Source: DASZQY01 sp963843565
GTDB taxonomy: Bacteria > Pseudomonadota > Alphaproteobacteria > Rhizobiales > Kaistiaceae
Assembly: GCA_963843565.1 (NCBI GenBank)
Contig: CAWJKY010000003.1
Location: 1,550,001 to 1,614,000 of the forward strand
Length of the DNA stretch: 64,000 bases
Reading direction: 5' to 3'
How positions within the stretch are numbered: the stretch's first letter is position 1; every line of letters begins with the position of its first letter. A model generated the notes under the pieces. The model saw nothing but the letters and a program-made list of their open reading frames with translations, had not been told where the DNA came from and searched no databases. Position numbers and translations under genes: made by a program. This document shows, one piece after another, positions 52,637 through 61,175 of the stretch.

Positions 52637-54781
52637 GTGACGGGCGAACCTTCCCTCTCCGCCCCGCCGCCGGAAGCCCGGCGGCGGAGGCGGCGGCGCT
52701 GGCCGTTCGTGGTCGGCGGCCTTGCCGTCGTCGCGCTGGTCGGTGCCGGTGTCGGGGCGGCGCTCGTCTTCAAGACCATCGGCGACATCGAGGCGTCGCT
52801 GCCGCCGCTGCCGGCGGACATCGCGACGTCGACGGTGGTCGTCGACCGCGACGGCAAGCTCCTGCGCCCCTTCACCATCGCCGACGGGCGCTGGCGCCTG
52901 CCGGTGACCACGGCCGACGTCGACCGCCGCTTCATCGACATGCTGATCGGCTACGAGGACCAGAAGTTCGAGGAGCACCACGGCGTCGACTGGATGGCGT
53001 TCGTGCGCGCCGCCGGCCAGTTCGTGCTTGCCGGCGGCCAGATCGTCTCGGGCGGCTCGACGCTGACCATGCAGGTGGCGCGGCTGATCGACGGCGATTC
53101 GACGCGCAGCATCGCCGGCAAGCTCCGCCAGATCGCCATCGCCGAGAAGCTCGAAGCGACCTACACGAAGGACCAGATTCTCACCCTCTACCTGACGCTG
53201 GCGCCCTACGGCGGTAACATCGAGGGCATCCGCGCGGCGACGCTTGCCTACTTCGGCAAGGAGCCGAACCGGCTGACGACCGCGGAAGCGGCGCTTTTAG
53301 TGGCGATCCCGCAATCGCCGGAGGCGCGGCGCCCGGATCGCGACGCGGCGGCCGCCCGCGCGGCGCGCGACCGGGTGCTCGACCGGCTGGAGGGCGAAGG
53401 GGTGATCACCGCCGACGCTGCCGAGGCCGCCAAGACCGAACCGGTGCCCGACGGGCGCAAGCTCTTCCCGATGCTCGCCGCGCACCTCGGCGAGGAGGCG
53501 GTCGCCGCCCACCCGGACCTCTCGGTCCACCGCCTGACCATCGACCGCGACCTGCAGGCCTCGCTGGAGGCGCTGGCGGCGGCGCGGGTCAAGGCGCTCG
53601 GACCGAAGCTCTCCGTGGCCATCGTGGTAGCCGACGAAGACTCGGGCGCGATCCTCGCCTCGGTCGGCTCGGCCGGCCTGTTCACGGAGAACCGCGCCGG
53701 CTACATCGACATGACGCGGGCCGAACGCTCGCCGGGCTCGACGCTGAAGCCGCTGATCTACGGCCTCGCCTTCGAGGCCGGATTGGCGCACCCGGAAAGC
53801 CTGATCGAGGACCGGCCGACCGGTTTCGGCGCCTACGAGCCGCAGAACTTCGACGGGCTGCATCGCGGCACGGTGACGGTGCGCGACGCGCTGCAGGAGT
53901 CGCTGAACGTGCCCGCCGTGATCGCGCTGAACGCGGTCGGGCCGGCGCGGCTGATGACGCGGCTGAAGCGGGCGACGGTGAACGCCGTCCTTCCCGACGC
54001 TTCGGCGCCGGGGCTGGCGGTCGGCCTCGGCGGCCTCGGTGTGACGCTTCGCGATCTCGTGGCGCTCTACGCCTCGATCGCGCGGGGTGGGACGGCGGTG
54101 ACGCTTTCGGACGGCATCGACGGGCCGCCGGCGCCGCAATCCGGACCGCCGGTGCTTTCGCCGGCGGCGGCCTGGTACGTGACCGACATCTTGCGCGGCG
54201 TGCCACCGCCGATCACCGGCTCACCGGGACGCATCGCGTACAAGACCGGCACCTCGTACGGCTACCGCGACGCCTGGTCGATCGGCTACGACGGGCAGCA
54301 CGTGATCGGCGTGTGGGTCGGGCGGCCGGACGGCACGCCGGTGCCGGGGCTCTCGGGCGTGGTGACGGCGGCGCCGATCCTGTTCGAGGCGTTCGACCGG
54401 TTGGGGCAGAAACGGGCACCGTTCCGCGGGCGGCCGCCGGGAACCATCGCCGCCGCCTCGACCCGCGACCTCCCCTTCCCGCTCCGCCATTTCCGGGCGC
54501 CCGGGCAATCGATCTTCGTCGACCGCGACCTGCCGGAAATCGCCTACCCGCAGGACGGCGTCTCGGTCGATCTCGGCATCCGCGATGGCGACCCGACGCC
54601 GCTGTTCATCAAGGTCAGGAACGGGGCGCCGCCGTTCACGTTCTTCGTCAACGGCGCGCCGATTGGGCGCGAACCGTTCGCACGCACGGAAACGTGGAAG
54701 CCGGACGGGCCGGGCTACGTGACGCTGTCGGTGGTCGACGCCAGCGGCAAGTCCGACCGCGTCACGGTGTTCGTCGAGTAG
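52637..54781 (+). CDS. pbpC: Penicillin-binding protein 1C (bifunctional peptidoglycan synthase)
   Basis: Inner-membrane peptidoglycan glycosyltransferase/transpeptidase of 714 residues with a GTG start at 52637, preceded by AGGAG. An arginine-rich cytosolic tail and a membrane helix (about 22-50) lead into the transglycosylase domain: catalytic glutamate E107 in EDQKFEEHHGVD, then GGSTLTMQVARL. The transpeptidase has the SxxK nucleophile S368 (SPGSTLKPL), SxN S422 (ESLNVPA) and the KTG triad K536 (YKTGTSYGYRDAW). The C-terminal 80 or so residues form the BiPBP_C domain characteristic of PBP1C. It is the partner of the macroglobulin gene and convergent with gnd, only 3 bp apart. Confidence 0.93.
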   Translation: MTGEPSLSAPPPEARRRRRRRWPFVVGGLAVVALVGAGVGAALVFKTIGDIEASLPPLPADIATSTVVVDRDGKLLRPFTIADGRWRLPVTTADVDRRFIDMLIGYEDQKFEEHHGVDWMAFVRAAGQFVLAGGQIVSGGSTLTMQVARLIDGDSTRSIAGKLRQIAIAEKLEATYTKDQILTLYLTLAPYGGNIEGIRAATLAYFGKEPNRLTTAEAALLVAIPQSPEARRPDRDAAAARAARDRVLDRLEGEGVITADAAEAAKTEPVPDGRKLFPMLAAHLGEEAVAAHPDLSVHRLTIDRDLQASLEALAAARVKALGPKLSVAIVVADEDSGAILASVGSAGLFTENRAGYIDMTRAERSPGSTLKPLIYGLAFEAGLAHPESLIEDRPTGFGAYEPQNFDGLHRGTVTVRDALQESLNVPAVIALNAVGPARLMTRLKRATVNAVLPDASAPGLAVGLGGLGVTLRDLVALYASIARGGTAVTLSDGIDGPPAPQSGPPVLSPAAAWYVTDILRGVPPPITGSPGRIAYKTGTSYGYRDAWSIGYDGQHVIGVWVGRPDGTPVPGLSGVVTAAPILFEAFDRLGQKRAPFRGRPPGTIAAASTRDLPFPLRHFRAPGQSIFVDRDLPEIAYPQDGVSVDLGIRDGDPTPLFIKVRNGAPPFTFFVNGAPIGREPFARTETWKPDGPGYVTLSVVDASGKSDRVTVFVE

Positions 54782-54784
54782 GCC

Positions 54785-56215
54785 TCAGCCGGTCACCGAA
54801 ACATGCCAGGGGCCGTGGAAGCCGCTGCCCGAAGAGTCGGTGCGCTCGAAGCCGTGGGCGCCGAAGAAATCGCGCTGGCCCTGGATGAGGTTCGCCGTCG
54901 AGCGGAGCTGGCGCGACATGTCGAAATAGGCGACCGCCGAGGACAGCGCCGGCATCGGGATTCCCTTCAGCACGGCGGCGGAAACCACGTGGCGAAGATC
55001 GCCTTCGGTTTCCTTGAGGTCGTCGGAGAACGGCGAGCCGAGCATGAGGTTGGCGATCGGGGCGCCGGACGAATAGGCGCGGGTGATGTCGTCGAGGAAG
55101 ACGGAGCGGATGATGCAGCCGGCCCGCCAGATCTTGGCGATGGTGCCGAGCGGCAGGCGCCAGTCCCACGTTTCCGAGGCCTTGGCCATGACGGTGAAGC
55201 CTTGGGCATAGGCGGCGATCTTGCCGGCGAGGAGCGCGCGCTCGAGCGCGGCAAGGGTCGCGGCGCGATCGCCGAGCGCCTCGCCGAACTGGGTGGCCGG
55301 CGACCCGAAAACCTTCTCGGTGGCGATGCGCTGATCGCGGCCGGCGGACAGGCCGCGAGAGGCGACGGCGGCCTCGATTACGGTCGCCGGCACGCCGAGG
55401 TCCTCGGCCTCCATGGCCGACCAGCGGCCGGTGCCCTTCTGGCCGGCGGTGTCGCGGATCACGTCGACCAGCGGCTTGCCGCTCTTGTCGTCGTGGGTGG
55501 CGAGCACCTTGGCGGTGATCTCGATCAGGTAGGATTTCAGGCGGCCTTCGTTCCATTTGGCGAAGATGTCGGCCATCTCGTTCGCCTGAAGGCCGAGGCC
55601 GTCGCGCATGATGCCGTAGATCTCGGCGATCATCTGCATGTCGGCGTATTCGATGCCGTTGTGGATGGTCTTGACGAAGTGACCGGCGCCTTCCGGACCG
55701 AGCAGAGCCGCGCACGGCTCGCCTTCGAACTTTGCGGAAATATCGAGGAGGATCTTCTCGACGCGCGCCCACGACGACGGCTGGCCGCCGGCCATGATCG
55801 AGGGGCCGTGGCGGGCGCCCTCCTCGCCGCCGGAGACGCCGATCCCCATGAAATCGAGCCCGCGCTTCATGTAGGTGCCGACGCGGCGGCGGGTGTCGCG
55901 AAAGTTGGCGTTGCCGGCGTCGATGAGCATGTCGCCGTTGGCGAGTTCGGCGGCGAGCTGGTCGGCGGTCTGGTCGACCGGTGCGCCGGCCTGCACCATG
56001 ATGACGACCGGGCGCGGCGGCGCGATCGCCGCGACGAAATCCTTGATCGAGTGACACCCGGCCAGACGCGGGGCGAGGCTGCCGGCCTCGGCGATGAACC
56101 CTTCGGTCTTGGAGACGGTGCGGTTGTAGACGGCGACGCTGTACCCCTTCTCGGCCATGTTGAGCGCGAGGTTCGAACCCATCACGCCGAGACCGACCAA
56201 ACCGATGTCCGCCAT
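54785..56215 (-). CDS. gnd: 6-phosphogluconate dehydrogenase (decarboxylating)
   Basis: Converts 6-phosphogluconate to ribulose 5-phosphate with release of CO2 and reduction of NADP+. 476 residues from the ATG at 56213-56215; AGGAGAAGG precedes it. The N-terminal coenzyme fingerprint is IGLVGLGVMGSNLALNMAEKGYSVAVYNRTV. The catalytic lysine lies in GAGHFVKTIHNGIEYADMQMIAEIYG, and the signature segment of the 6PGDH C-terminal domain is WRAGCIIRSVFLDDITRAYSSG, with LRSTANLIQGQRDFFGAHGFER at the end. With zwf it gives a complete oxidative branch apart from a dedicated phosphogluconolactonase. It is convergent with pbpC. Confidence 0.95.
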   Translation of the reverse strand: MADIGLVGLGVMGSNLALNMAEKGYSVAVYNRTVSKTEGFIAEAGSLAPRLAGCHSIKDFVAAIAPPRPVVIMVQAGAPVDQTADQLAAELANGDMLIDAGNANFRDTRRRVGTYMKRGLDFMGIGVSGGEEGARHGPSIMAGGQPSSWARVEKILLDISAKFEGEPCAALLGPEGAGHFVKTIHNGIEYADMQMIAEIYGIMRDGLGLQANEMADIFAKWNEGRLKSYLIEITAKVLATHDDKSGKPLVDVIRDTAGQKGTGRWSAMEAEDLGVPATVIEAAVASRGLSAGRDQRIATEKVFGSPATQFGEALGDRAATLAALERALLAGKIAAYAQGFTVMAKASETWDWRLPLGTIAKIWRAGCIIRSVFLDDITRAYSSGAPIANLMLGSPFSDDLKETEGDLRHVVSAAVLKGIPMPALSSAVAYFDMSRQLRSTANLIQGQRDFFGAHGFERTDSSGSGFHGPWHVSVTG

Positions 56216-56363
56216 TTCTTTCCTTCTCCTGACGCTTCCTGCCTGTTGATGCGGCCCTGTTGAGATCAGGCCGCTCACGAACGCGGGCAGACACTAGGGA
56301 AAACCCGCGTGTCGGACAATTGACCAATCGTCTCGCCGGGCATCGGCGCAGACGCGATCGACC

Positions 56364-56939
56364 TCAAAGGCCGAGATCGCCTTCGCCGCGCTCCAGAATG
56401 AGCGGGATGATGAGGTCTTCTTCGTCGTTGAGGTGCCGGTCGAGGAACTTGAGCAGGCGCTCCCCGGTGTCGACGTATTCGTCGCCGGCGAAGAGCAGCT
56501 TGTCGCGCTCGCCGTCCGGCACGGCCATGAAGGCGTTGGCGGTTTCGGCCATGCGGTTCATGACGGCGTGGATCGTCTCGTGATCCCGTTCGAGCACGTC
56601 GAAACCGGCACCCAGACGCGGCTCGGCGGCGCTGAAGGTCGGGAAGAACTGATAATCCTCGATCTGGTGGTGGCCGTTCAGGTGCGACAGGAACATGCCG
56701 AGGCGCGGGGCGAAGCGCGCCCGAAACACCTCGGGCGTCACGCGGCCCTCGCGGAAGTCGCCGGCGGTCGCGTTGAGTTGCTCGCCGTAGGCGCGGAAGC
56801 CGTTGTGAATCTCCAGCCAGAAGCGGGCAAGCTCGCCGAGGTTGGGATGCTCGGGCCAGGTGGCGCGGGGAAACCGGTCGATGAACAGGCGAAGTTCGTC
56901 GGGCCAGCCCTGTCGGGTCTCGAGGTCGAGGTCGGTCAT
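56364..56939 (-). CDS. Hemerythrin-like (HHE) domain protein
   Basis: 191-residue cytosolic protein with one four-helix-bundle HHE domain. Candidate metal ligands are H45 (IHNGFR), H86 with H90/H91 and E94 (HLNGHHQIEDYQFFP), H120 and H124 (ERDHETIH), and H169 with E173 (HLNDEEDLIIPLI). This pattern fits a di-iron or heme-free NO/O2/redox protein similar to the eukaryotic-like HHE group found in alphaproteobacteria. The ATG at 56937-56939 gives MTDLDLETRQGW. The frame is open upstream but overlaps the glpD gene. It is transcribed in the same direction as gnd and glpD; no partner is evident. Confidence 0.8.
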   Translation of the reverse strand: MTDLDLETRQGWPDELRLFIDRFPRATWPEHPNLGELARFWLEIHNGFRAYGEQLNATAGDFREGRVTPEVFRARFAPRLGMFLSHLNGHHQIEDYQFFPTFSAAEPRLGAGFDVLERDHETIHAVMNRMAETANAFMAVPDGERDKLLFAGDEYVDTGERLLKFLDRHLNDEEDLIIPLILERGEGDLGL

Positions 56940-56995
56940 GGGCGCCCATATAGGGTGGCGCGGCGACGCTGCCCACGGCGCGAAGGACGCATCGG

Positions 56996-58513
56996 TCAGG
57001 CGGCGGACGCGGTGGCGACGGCCCTGGCGACGAAGGCGGCAAGCGCGGCACGTCCGGCATCGTCGATGCGCAAGCCCAGCTTGGACCGGCGCCAGAGAAT
57101 ATCGTCGGCGGTCTCGGCCCACTCGTTGGCGACCAGATACTCGACCTCGCGCTCGCTCAGGCCGGCGCCGAAATCCTGCCCGAGATCGGCCGACCGGGTG
57201 ACCCCGGCGAGGAGCGCTTCGACACGCGTGCCATAGGCGCCGCAGATGCGCGCCATGTAGGCGGCATCGAGGAACGGGAAGCGGCGGATCATCTCGGCTT
57301 CCCAGGCGGCGTATCCGCCGGGAACATCGCCGCCGACGAGCGTCGCGGTCCGCGTCCACGCGGCCTTCATCCCGGGGAAGGTCGGCTTCAGCTTGCGCAT
57401 GGCGTGTTCGGCGAGGCTGCGGTGCGTCGTAATCTTGCCGCCAAAGACGGACAGCAACGGCGGCTGGCCGGCCGGCGCGTCGAGTTCGAGGAGATATTCG
57501 CGGGTGGCGGCGCTCGCCGACTTCGAGCCGTCGTCGTAGAGCGGCCGGACGCCGGCATAGGTCCAGCGGATCGAGTCGCGGGTCGGCGGCACCTTGAAGT
57601 ATTCCGCGACGGCGCCGAGCAGATAGACGATTTCGACTTCGTCGATCGCGGCGGCCGCGGGGTCGCCGGAATAATCCTCATCGGTCGTGCCGATCAGCGT
57701 GTAGTCGCGCTCAAAGGGAATCGCGAAGCAGATGCGGCCATCGGCATTCTGGAACAGGTAGGCGCGATCGTGATCGTAGAGGCGGTCGACGACGATGTGG
57801 CTTCCCTTGACGAGGCGCACGTGGGTGGGGGTGTTCACACCGGCAACGCCCGACACGACGTCGGCCACCCAGGGCCCGGCGGCGTTGACCAGGGCGCGGG
57901 CGTGGACGGTCTCGTAGCGGGTCGGGGCGCCGGCATCCTGAAGGGTGAGCCGCCATACCCCTTCCTCGCGCCGCGCCGCGATGCAGCGGGTGCGCGTCTT
58001 CACGTCCGCGCCGCGGTCGGCGGCGTCGCGGGCGTTCAGCACGACGAGGCGTGAATCGTCGGCGAGGCAATCGGAATATTCGAAGGCGCGGCGGAAAACC
58101 GGCTTGAGCGGCACGCCGGCTTCGTCCGAGCCCAGATGGACGCTACGGGTGCCGGGCAGCGTGCGCCCGCCACCGAGGTGGTCGTAAATGAACAGGCCCA
58201 TGCGAATAATCGGCCAGGGCCGCAGGCCGGAATGATGCGGCAACACGAAGCGCAACGGCCGGACAATATGCGGCGCCGAGCGCAACAGAACCTCGCGCTC
58301 GGCCAGCGCCTCGTGGACCAGCAGGAAATGATACTGCTCGAGGTAGCGCAGCCCGCCGTGGACGAGGCGGGTCGACGCCGAGGACGTCGCGCCGGCGAGG
58401 TCGCGTTCCTCGCACAGAACCACTGAAAGGCCACGTCCGGCGGCATCGCGCGCGATCGCGCAGCCGTTGACGCCGCCGCCGATGATGGCGAGATCGACCA
58501 CCCCTTCGGGCAT
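56996..58513 (-). CDS. glpD: Glycerol-3-phosphate dehydrogenase, FAD-dependent (aerobic)
   Basis: Membrane-associated flavoprotein of 505 residues that oxidises sn-glycerol 3-phosphate to dihydroxyacetone phosphate and feeds electrons to quinone. The FAD fingerprint is VDLAIIGGGVNGCAIARDAAGRGLSVVLCEERDLAGATSSASTRLVHGGLRYLE, including the GlpD-specific HGGLRYLE motif. The C-terminal helical domain carries the GDVPGGYAAW segment and the GTRVEALL motif. The start is the ATG at 58511-58513; an extension to 58561 is possible. No glpK, glpF or glpR is next to it, so it is probably regulated alone. Confidence 0.93.
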   Translation of the reverse strand: MPEGVVDLAIIGGGVNGCAIARDAAGRGLSVVLCEERDLAGATSSASTRLVHGGLRYLEQYHFLLVHEALAEREVLLRSAPHIVRPLRFVLPHHSGLRPWPIIRMGLFIYDHLGGGRTLPGTRSVHLGSDEAGVPLKPVFRRAFEYSDCLADDSRLVVLNARDAADRGADVKTRTRCIAARREEGVWRLTLQDAGAPTRYETVHARALVNAAGPWVADVVSGVAGVNTPTHVRLVKGSHIVVDRLYDHDRAYLFQNADGRICFAIPFERDYTLIGTTDEDYSGDPAAAAIDEVEIVYLLGAVAEYFKVPPTRDSIRWTYAGVRPLYDDGSKSASAATREYLLELDAPAGQPPLLSVFGGKITTHRSLAEHAMRKLKPTFPGMKAAWTRTATLVGGDVPGGYAAWEAEMIRRFPFLDAAYMARICGAYGTRVEALLAGVTRSADLGQDFGAGLSEREVEYLVANEWAETADDILWRRSKLGLRIDDAGRAALAAFVARAVATASAA

Positions 58514-58569
58514 GCCCCCTCCCGATGCCGCACCTGCCGCCGCGACCCCGCGGAGCGGCACCCGTCAAA

Positions 58570-58938
58570 TCAGGACTTGGCGATCAGGAACTGGTCGCGC
58601 TTCTTGCCCTTCTTTTCCAGATCGGCAAGCCAGCGTGGCGCGCGGCCACGGCCAGTCCACAGTTCGCCGCCCGGTCCGCGGTATTTCGGTGCGACCTTGC
58701 GACCCTTCATGGGATGCGCCTTGGCGCCGCGCCGGCCAGCCGCCTTGCGGGCACGGCGCGGCGCGCGCGCCGGCTTGACGCCGTCCGGCCCGACGATCGC
58801 GGTAAGGGCTTCCATCCGCTCCTGGAGATCGGCGCGCGCCACCGTGACTTTCTTCTCAAGCGCACGCTCGACCTTGTCGCGCAACTCTGCAAGTTCCGCG
58901 AGTGCCATATTGGCTAAATTCAACCGCTGTTTGGCCAC
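58570..58938 (-). CDS. H-NS/HvrA-like nucleoid protein
   Basis: 122-residue small basic protein. The N-terminal half (MALAELAELRDKVERALEKKVTVARADLQERMEAL) is a dimerisation coiled coil. After a lysine/arginine-rich linker comes the H-NS DNA-binding core YRGPGGELWTGRGRAPRWLADLEKKGKKRDQFLI, with the conserved WxGRGRxPxW. Such proteins bind AT-rich, often horizontally acquired DNA and repress it. The start is GTG at 58936-58938, with GGAG upstream; M11 is a possible alternative. It lies alone between glpD and a sugar-acid dehydratase. Confidence 0.87.
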   Translation of the reverse strand: MAKQRLNLANMALAELAELRDKVERALEKKVTVARADLQERMEALTAIVGPDGVKPARAPRRARKAAGRRGAKAHPMKGRKVAPKYRGPGGELWTGRGRAPRWLADLEKKGKKRDQFLIAKS

Positions 58939-59101
58939 CCTAGAGTCTCCACGTTAAAACGAAGTGATTGCCATATACCAAAAGGGCGCGGGAACCAACC
59001 GGCGCCAATTGCGCGCCGGCGATTTCGTGGATTATCCGGAAATATTCGGGTCGATATTCGAACCGACGACCACGATGCGTTTTCGGAAACCTTTCGAGCG
59101 C

Positions 59102-60793
59102 TCAGCAGAAATCGAAATCACAGCCCTCGTCGGCGAGCAACACATGATCGTGGTAGAGGCGGTCATAACCGCGTCTTTCCACCGGCGCAGCGGCGTGCGC
59201 CGCGAGATCGGCGCGGCGGGTGGCCAGCGTGTCGTCGTCGACGAGGAGATCGAGGTGTTTCTCGCTGACGCTGAGAGCGATGCGGTCGCCGTTGCGCACG
59301 AGCGCCAGCGGCCCGCCGCTCGCCGCATCCGGAGTGACGTGCAACACGATCGCGCCATAGGCCGTGCCCGACATGCGCGCATCGGAGACGCGCACCATGT
59401 CCTTGACGCCGGCGCGCGCGAGCTTCCGGGGGATCGGCAGATAACCGGCCTCGGGCATGGCCGCATCGCTGCGTGGCCCGGCGTTCTGGAGCACGAGAAT
59501 ATCGTCGGGGGTGACGTCGAGATCGGGAGCGTCGATGCGCGCCGCGAGATCGTCGAGCGAGGAGAAGACGACGGCACGGCCGGTGTGTTCGAGCAGGCGC
59601 GGATCGGCGGCGGAGCGCTTGATGATGGCGCCCCGCGGAGCGAGCGAACCGAACAGGGCGGCAAGGCCGCCGCGCTCTTCGAGGGGCGCCGCGGCGGAGG
59701 CGATGACGGCGCGATCGACCGGGTCGGCGGGCGGCCGCGCCAGGCGTTCGCCGAGGGTTTCGCCGGCAACGGTCAGGCACGAAAGATCGAGCAGCGGCGC
59801 CAGCTCGCGCAGGACCGCATCGAGACCGCCGGCATAGAAGAAATCGTCCATGTAGTGCGCGCCGACGGGCTTCAGATTGACCAGCACCGGCGTCGAATCG
59901 GAGAGCGCGTTGAAGCGGCCGAGGTCGAACAGCAACCCGCGCCGGCGGGCGATGGCGGCCAGGTGAATGACCGCGTTGGTCGACCCGCCGATTGCGGCGA
60001 GAACCCGCACGGCGTTGTCGATGGCGCCCTGCGTGATGATTGCCGACGGTTTCACACCGCTGCCGGCGAGCGCGACGGCGCGCCCGCCGCTTGCCTCGGC
60101 AATCCGCAAGCGGTTGGCGTGCACAGCGGGGGCGGCGGCTGAGTCCGGCAAGCTCATGCCGAGTGCCTCGGTCAGGCACGCCATTGTGCTGGCGGTACCC
60201 ATCACCGCGCAGGTGCCGGCGGTGGTGGCAAGGCGCCCCTCCACCTGCTCGATCTCCTGGTCGCTGACTTCGCCGGCCCGATAGCGCGCCCAGAACCGGC
60301 GGCAGTCGGTGCAGGCGCCCAGCCGCTCGCCACGGTGACGCGACGTCGACATCGGGCCAGCGACAAGTTCGATCGCCGGCACGTCGGCCGAGGCGGCGGC
60401 CATGAGCTGCGCCGGAACGGTCTTGTCGCACCCGCCCATGAGAACGACCGCGTCCATCGGCTGGGCGCGAATCATCTCCTCGGTGTCGAGGGCCATGAGA
60501 TTGCGGAACTTGAAACTGGTCGGCGACAGGAACGCCTCGCCAAGCGAGACGGTCGGGAAGGCCAGCGGCAACCCGCCCGCCGTCAGAACGCCACGCTGCA
60601 CGGCCTCGAGCAGTTCGGGGAAATGGCGATGGCAGTTGTTGAAGCCGCTTGCGGTGTAGGCGATGCCGACCACCGGACGATCAAGAAGGCCGTCCGAGAA
60701 CCCCATCGATCTGGCGAAGGAGCGGCGGAGATAGCGTGAGAATTCAGCGTCGGCGTAGCTGGTCAGGCCCAGATTCAGACCGCGGCGAGTCAT
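59102..60793 (-). CDS. IlvD/Edd family dehydratase, probably a sugar-acid (aldonate) dehydratase
   Basis: 563-residue [Fe-S] dehydratase. The cluster cysteines are in FNNCHRHFPE, LMGGCDKTVPAQ and TTAGTCAVMGTASTMA. Substrate-site segments are IGGSTNAVIHLAAIARRRG and SDARMSGTAYGAIVLHVTPDAA. It is shorter than Edd and branches with the subgroup that includes arabonate/xylonate/galactonate dehydratases, but the sugar is not decided by sequence. It is divergent from the xylF-type importer with a LacI-type operator core between, which makes xylonate or a related pentonate plausible. The ATG at 60791-60793 is preceded by a weak AAAGG. Confidence 0.85.
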   Translation of the reverse strand: MTRRGLNLGLTSYADAEFSRYLRRSFARSMGFSDGLLDRPVVGIAYTASGFNNCHRHFPELLEAVQRGVLTAGGLPLAFPTVSLGEAFLSPTSFKFRNLMALDTEEMIRAQPMDAVVLMGGCDKTVPAQLMAAASADVPAIELVAGPMSTSRHRGERLGACTDCRRFWARYRAGEVSDQEIEQVEGRLATTAGTCAVMGTASTMACLTEALGMSLPDSAAAPAVHANRLRIAEASGGRAVALAGSGVKPSAIITQGAIDNAVRVLAAIGGSTNAVIHLAAIARRRGLLFDLGRFNALSDSTPVLVNLKPVGAHYMDDFFYAGGLDAVLRELAPLLDLSCLTVAGETLGERLARPPADPVDRAVIASAAAPLEERGGLAALFGSLAPRGAIIKRSAADPRLLEHTGRAVVFSSLDDLAARIDAPDLDVTPDDILVLQNAGPRSDAAMPEAGYLPIPRKLARAGVKDMVRVSDARMSGTAYGAIVLHVTPDAASGGPLALVRNGDRIALSVSEKHLDLLVDDDTLATRRADLAAHAAAPVERRGYDRLYHDHVLLADEGCDFDFC

Positions 60794-61175
60794 CTATTCA
60801 TCATACCTTTGGAGGACCCGTGAGGGTAAATCGAACCGGTTACCAGTCATCCATCACTCAAGGTTCGCCTGCGTAGTTCGTCACCTGTCTCCGCATTCCG
60901 CAAGTCGTGGGCCCGAAATCGACCCGTAAAGCCTCAGGAAAACCTTCAGGCAAGGATGATCCGGCCGCCGGGGCAGCTTGTACAAGACTTTCCAGGCAGG
61001 GCGAATTGCCGCGAACATGCCTATCAACTCGCCTTGCGAAATCGAGCGGTTTTTCGTTATTGTCCGCCCGACCTTGGTTGGTATGCCCAAGGGACCTGGA
61101 GGGCTCACCTGATATCCGCCCCTCAGGCGAGTGCGGACCATTCCGCGCTCTTTGGTTCTATCGGGAGGGACTTGA
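60794..61175. promoter_or_regulatory. Divergent control region of the dehydratase and xylF-type operon
   Basis: This 382-bp gap has no credible gene. It contains AACCGGTT at 60834-60841 (LacI-type AANCGNTT core, the same sequence as near aglE) framed by GGTAA (60825-60829) and TTACC (60840-60844); a palindrome CTTGTACAAG at 60977-60986; and a possible promoter TTGCGA (61034-61039) and TATTGT (61058-61063) toward xylF. GGGAGGG before the xylF start is its ribosome site. No regulator gene for the sugar locus is visible nearby. Confidence 0.5.
60834..60841. promoter_or_regulatory. LacI-type operator core upstream of the dehydratase/xyl divergence
   Basis: GAACCGGTT at 60833-60841 repeats GAACCGGTT at 36417-36425 next to aglE. 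The core AACCGGTT matches the AANCGNTT consensus of LacI-family sites. It is 41 bp from the dehydratase start and could control that gene. Confidence 0.5.

Noticed and set aside
47401..52941. Several long frames overlapping the macroglobulin gene on both strands
   Set aside because: The macroglobulin frame carries signal peptide, Apple domain and CAEQ thioester; the others are Arg/Ala/Gly-rich shadows.
56364..57359. Extended N-terminus for the hemerythrin-like gene
   Set aside because: The upstream part overlaps glpD and is Arg-rich; the HHE domain begins right after the ATG at 56937-56939.
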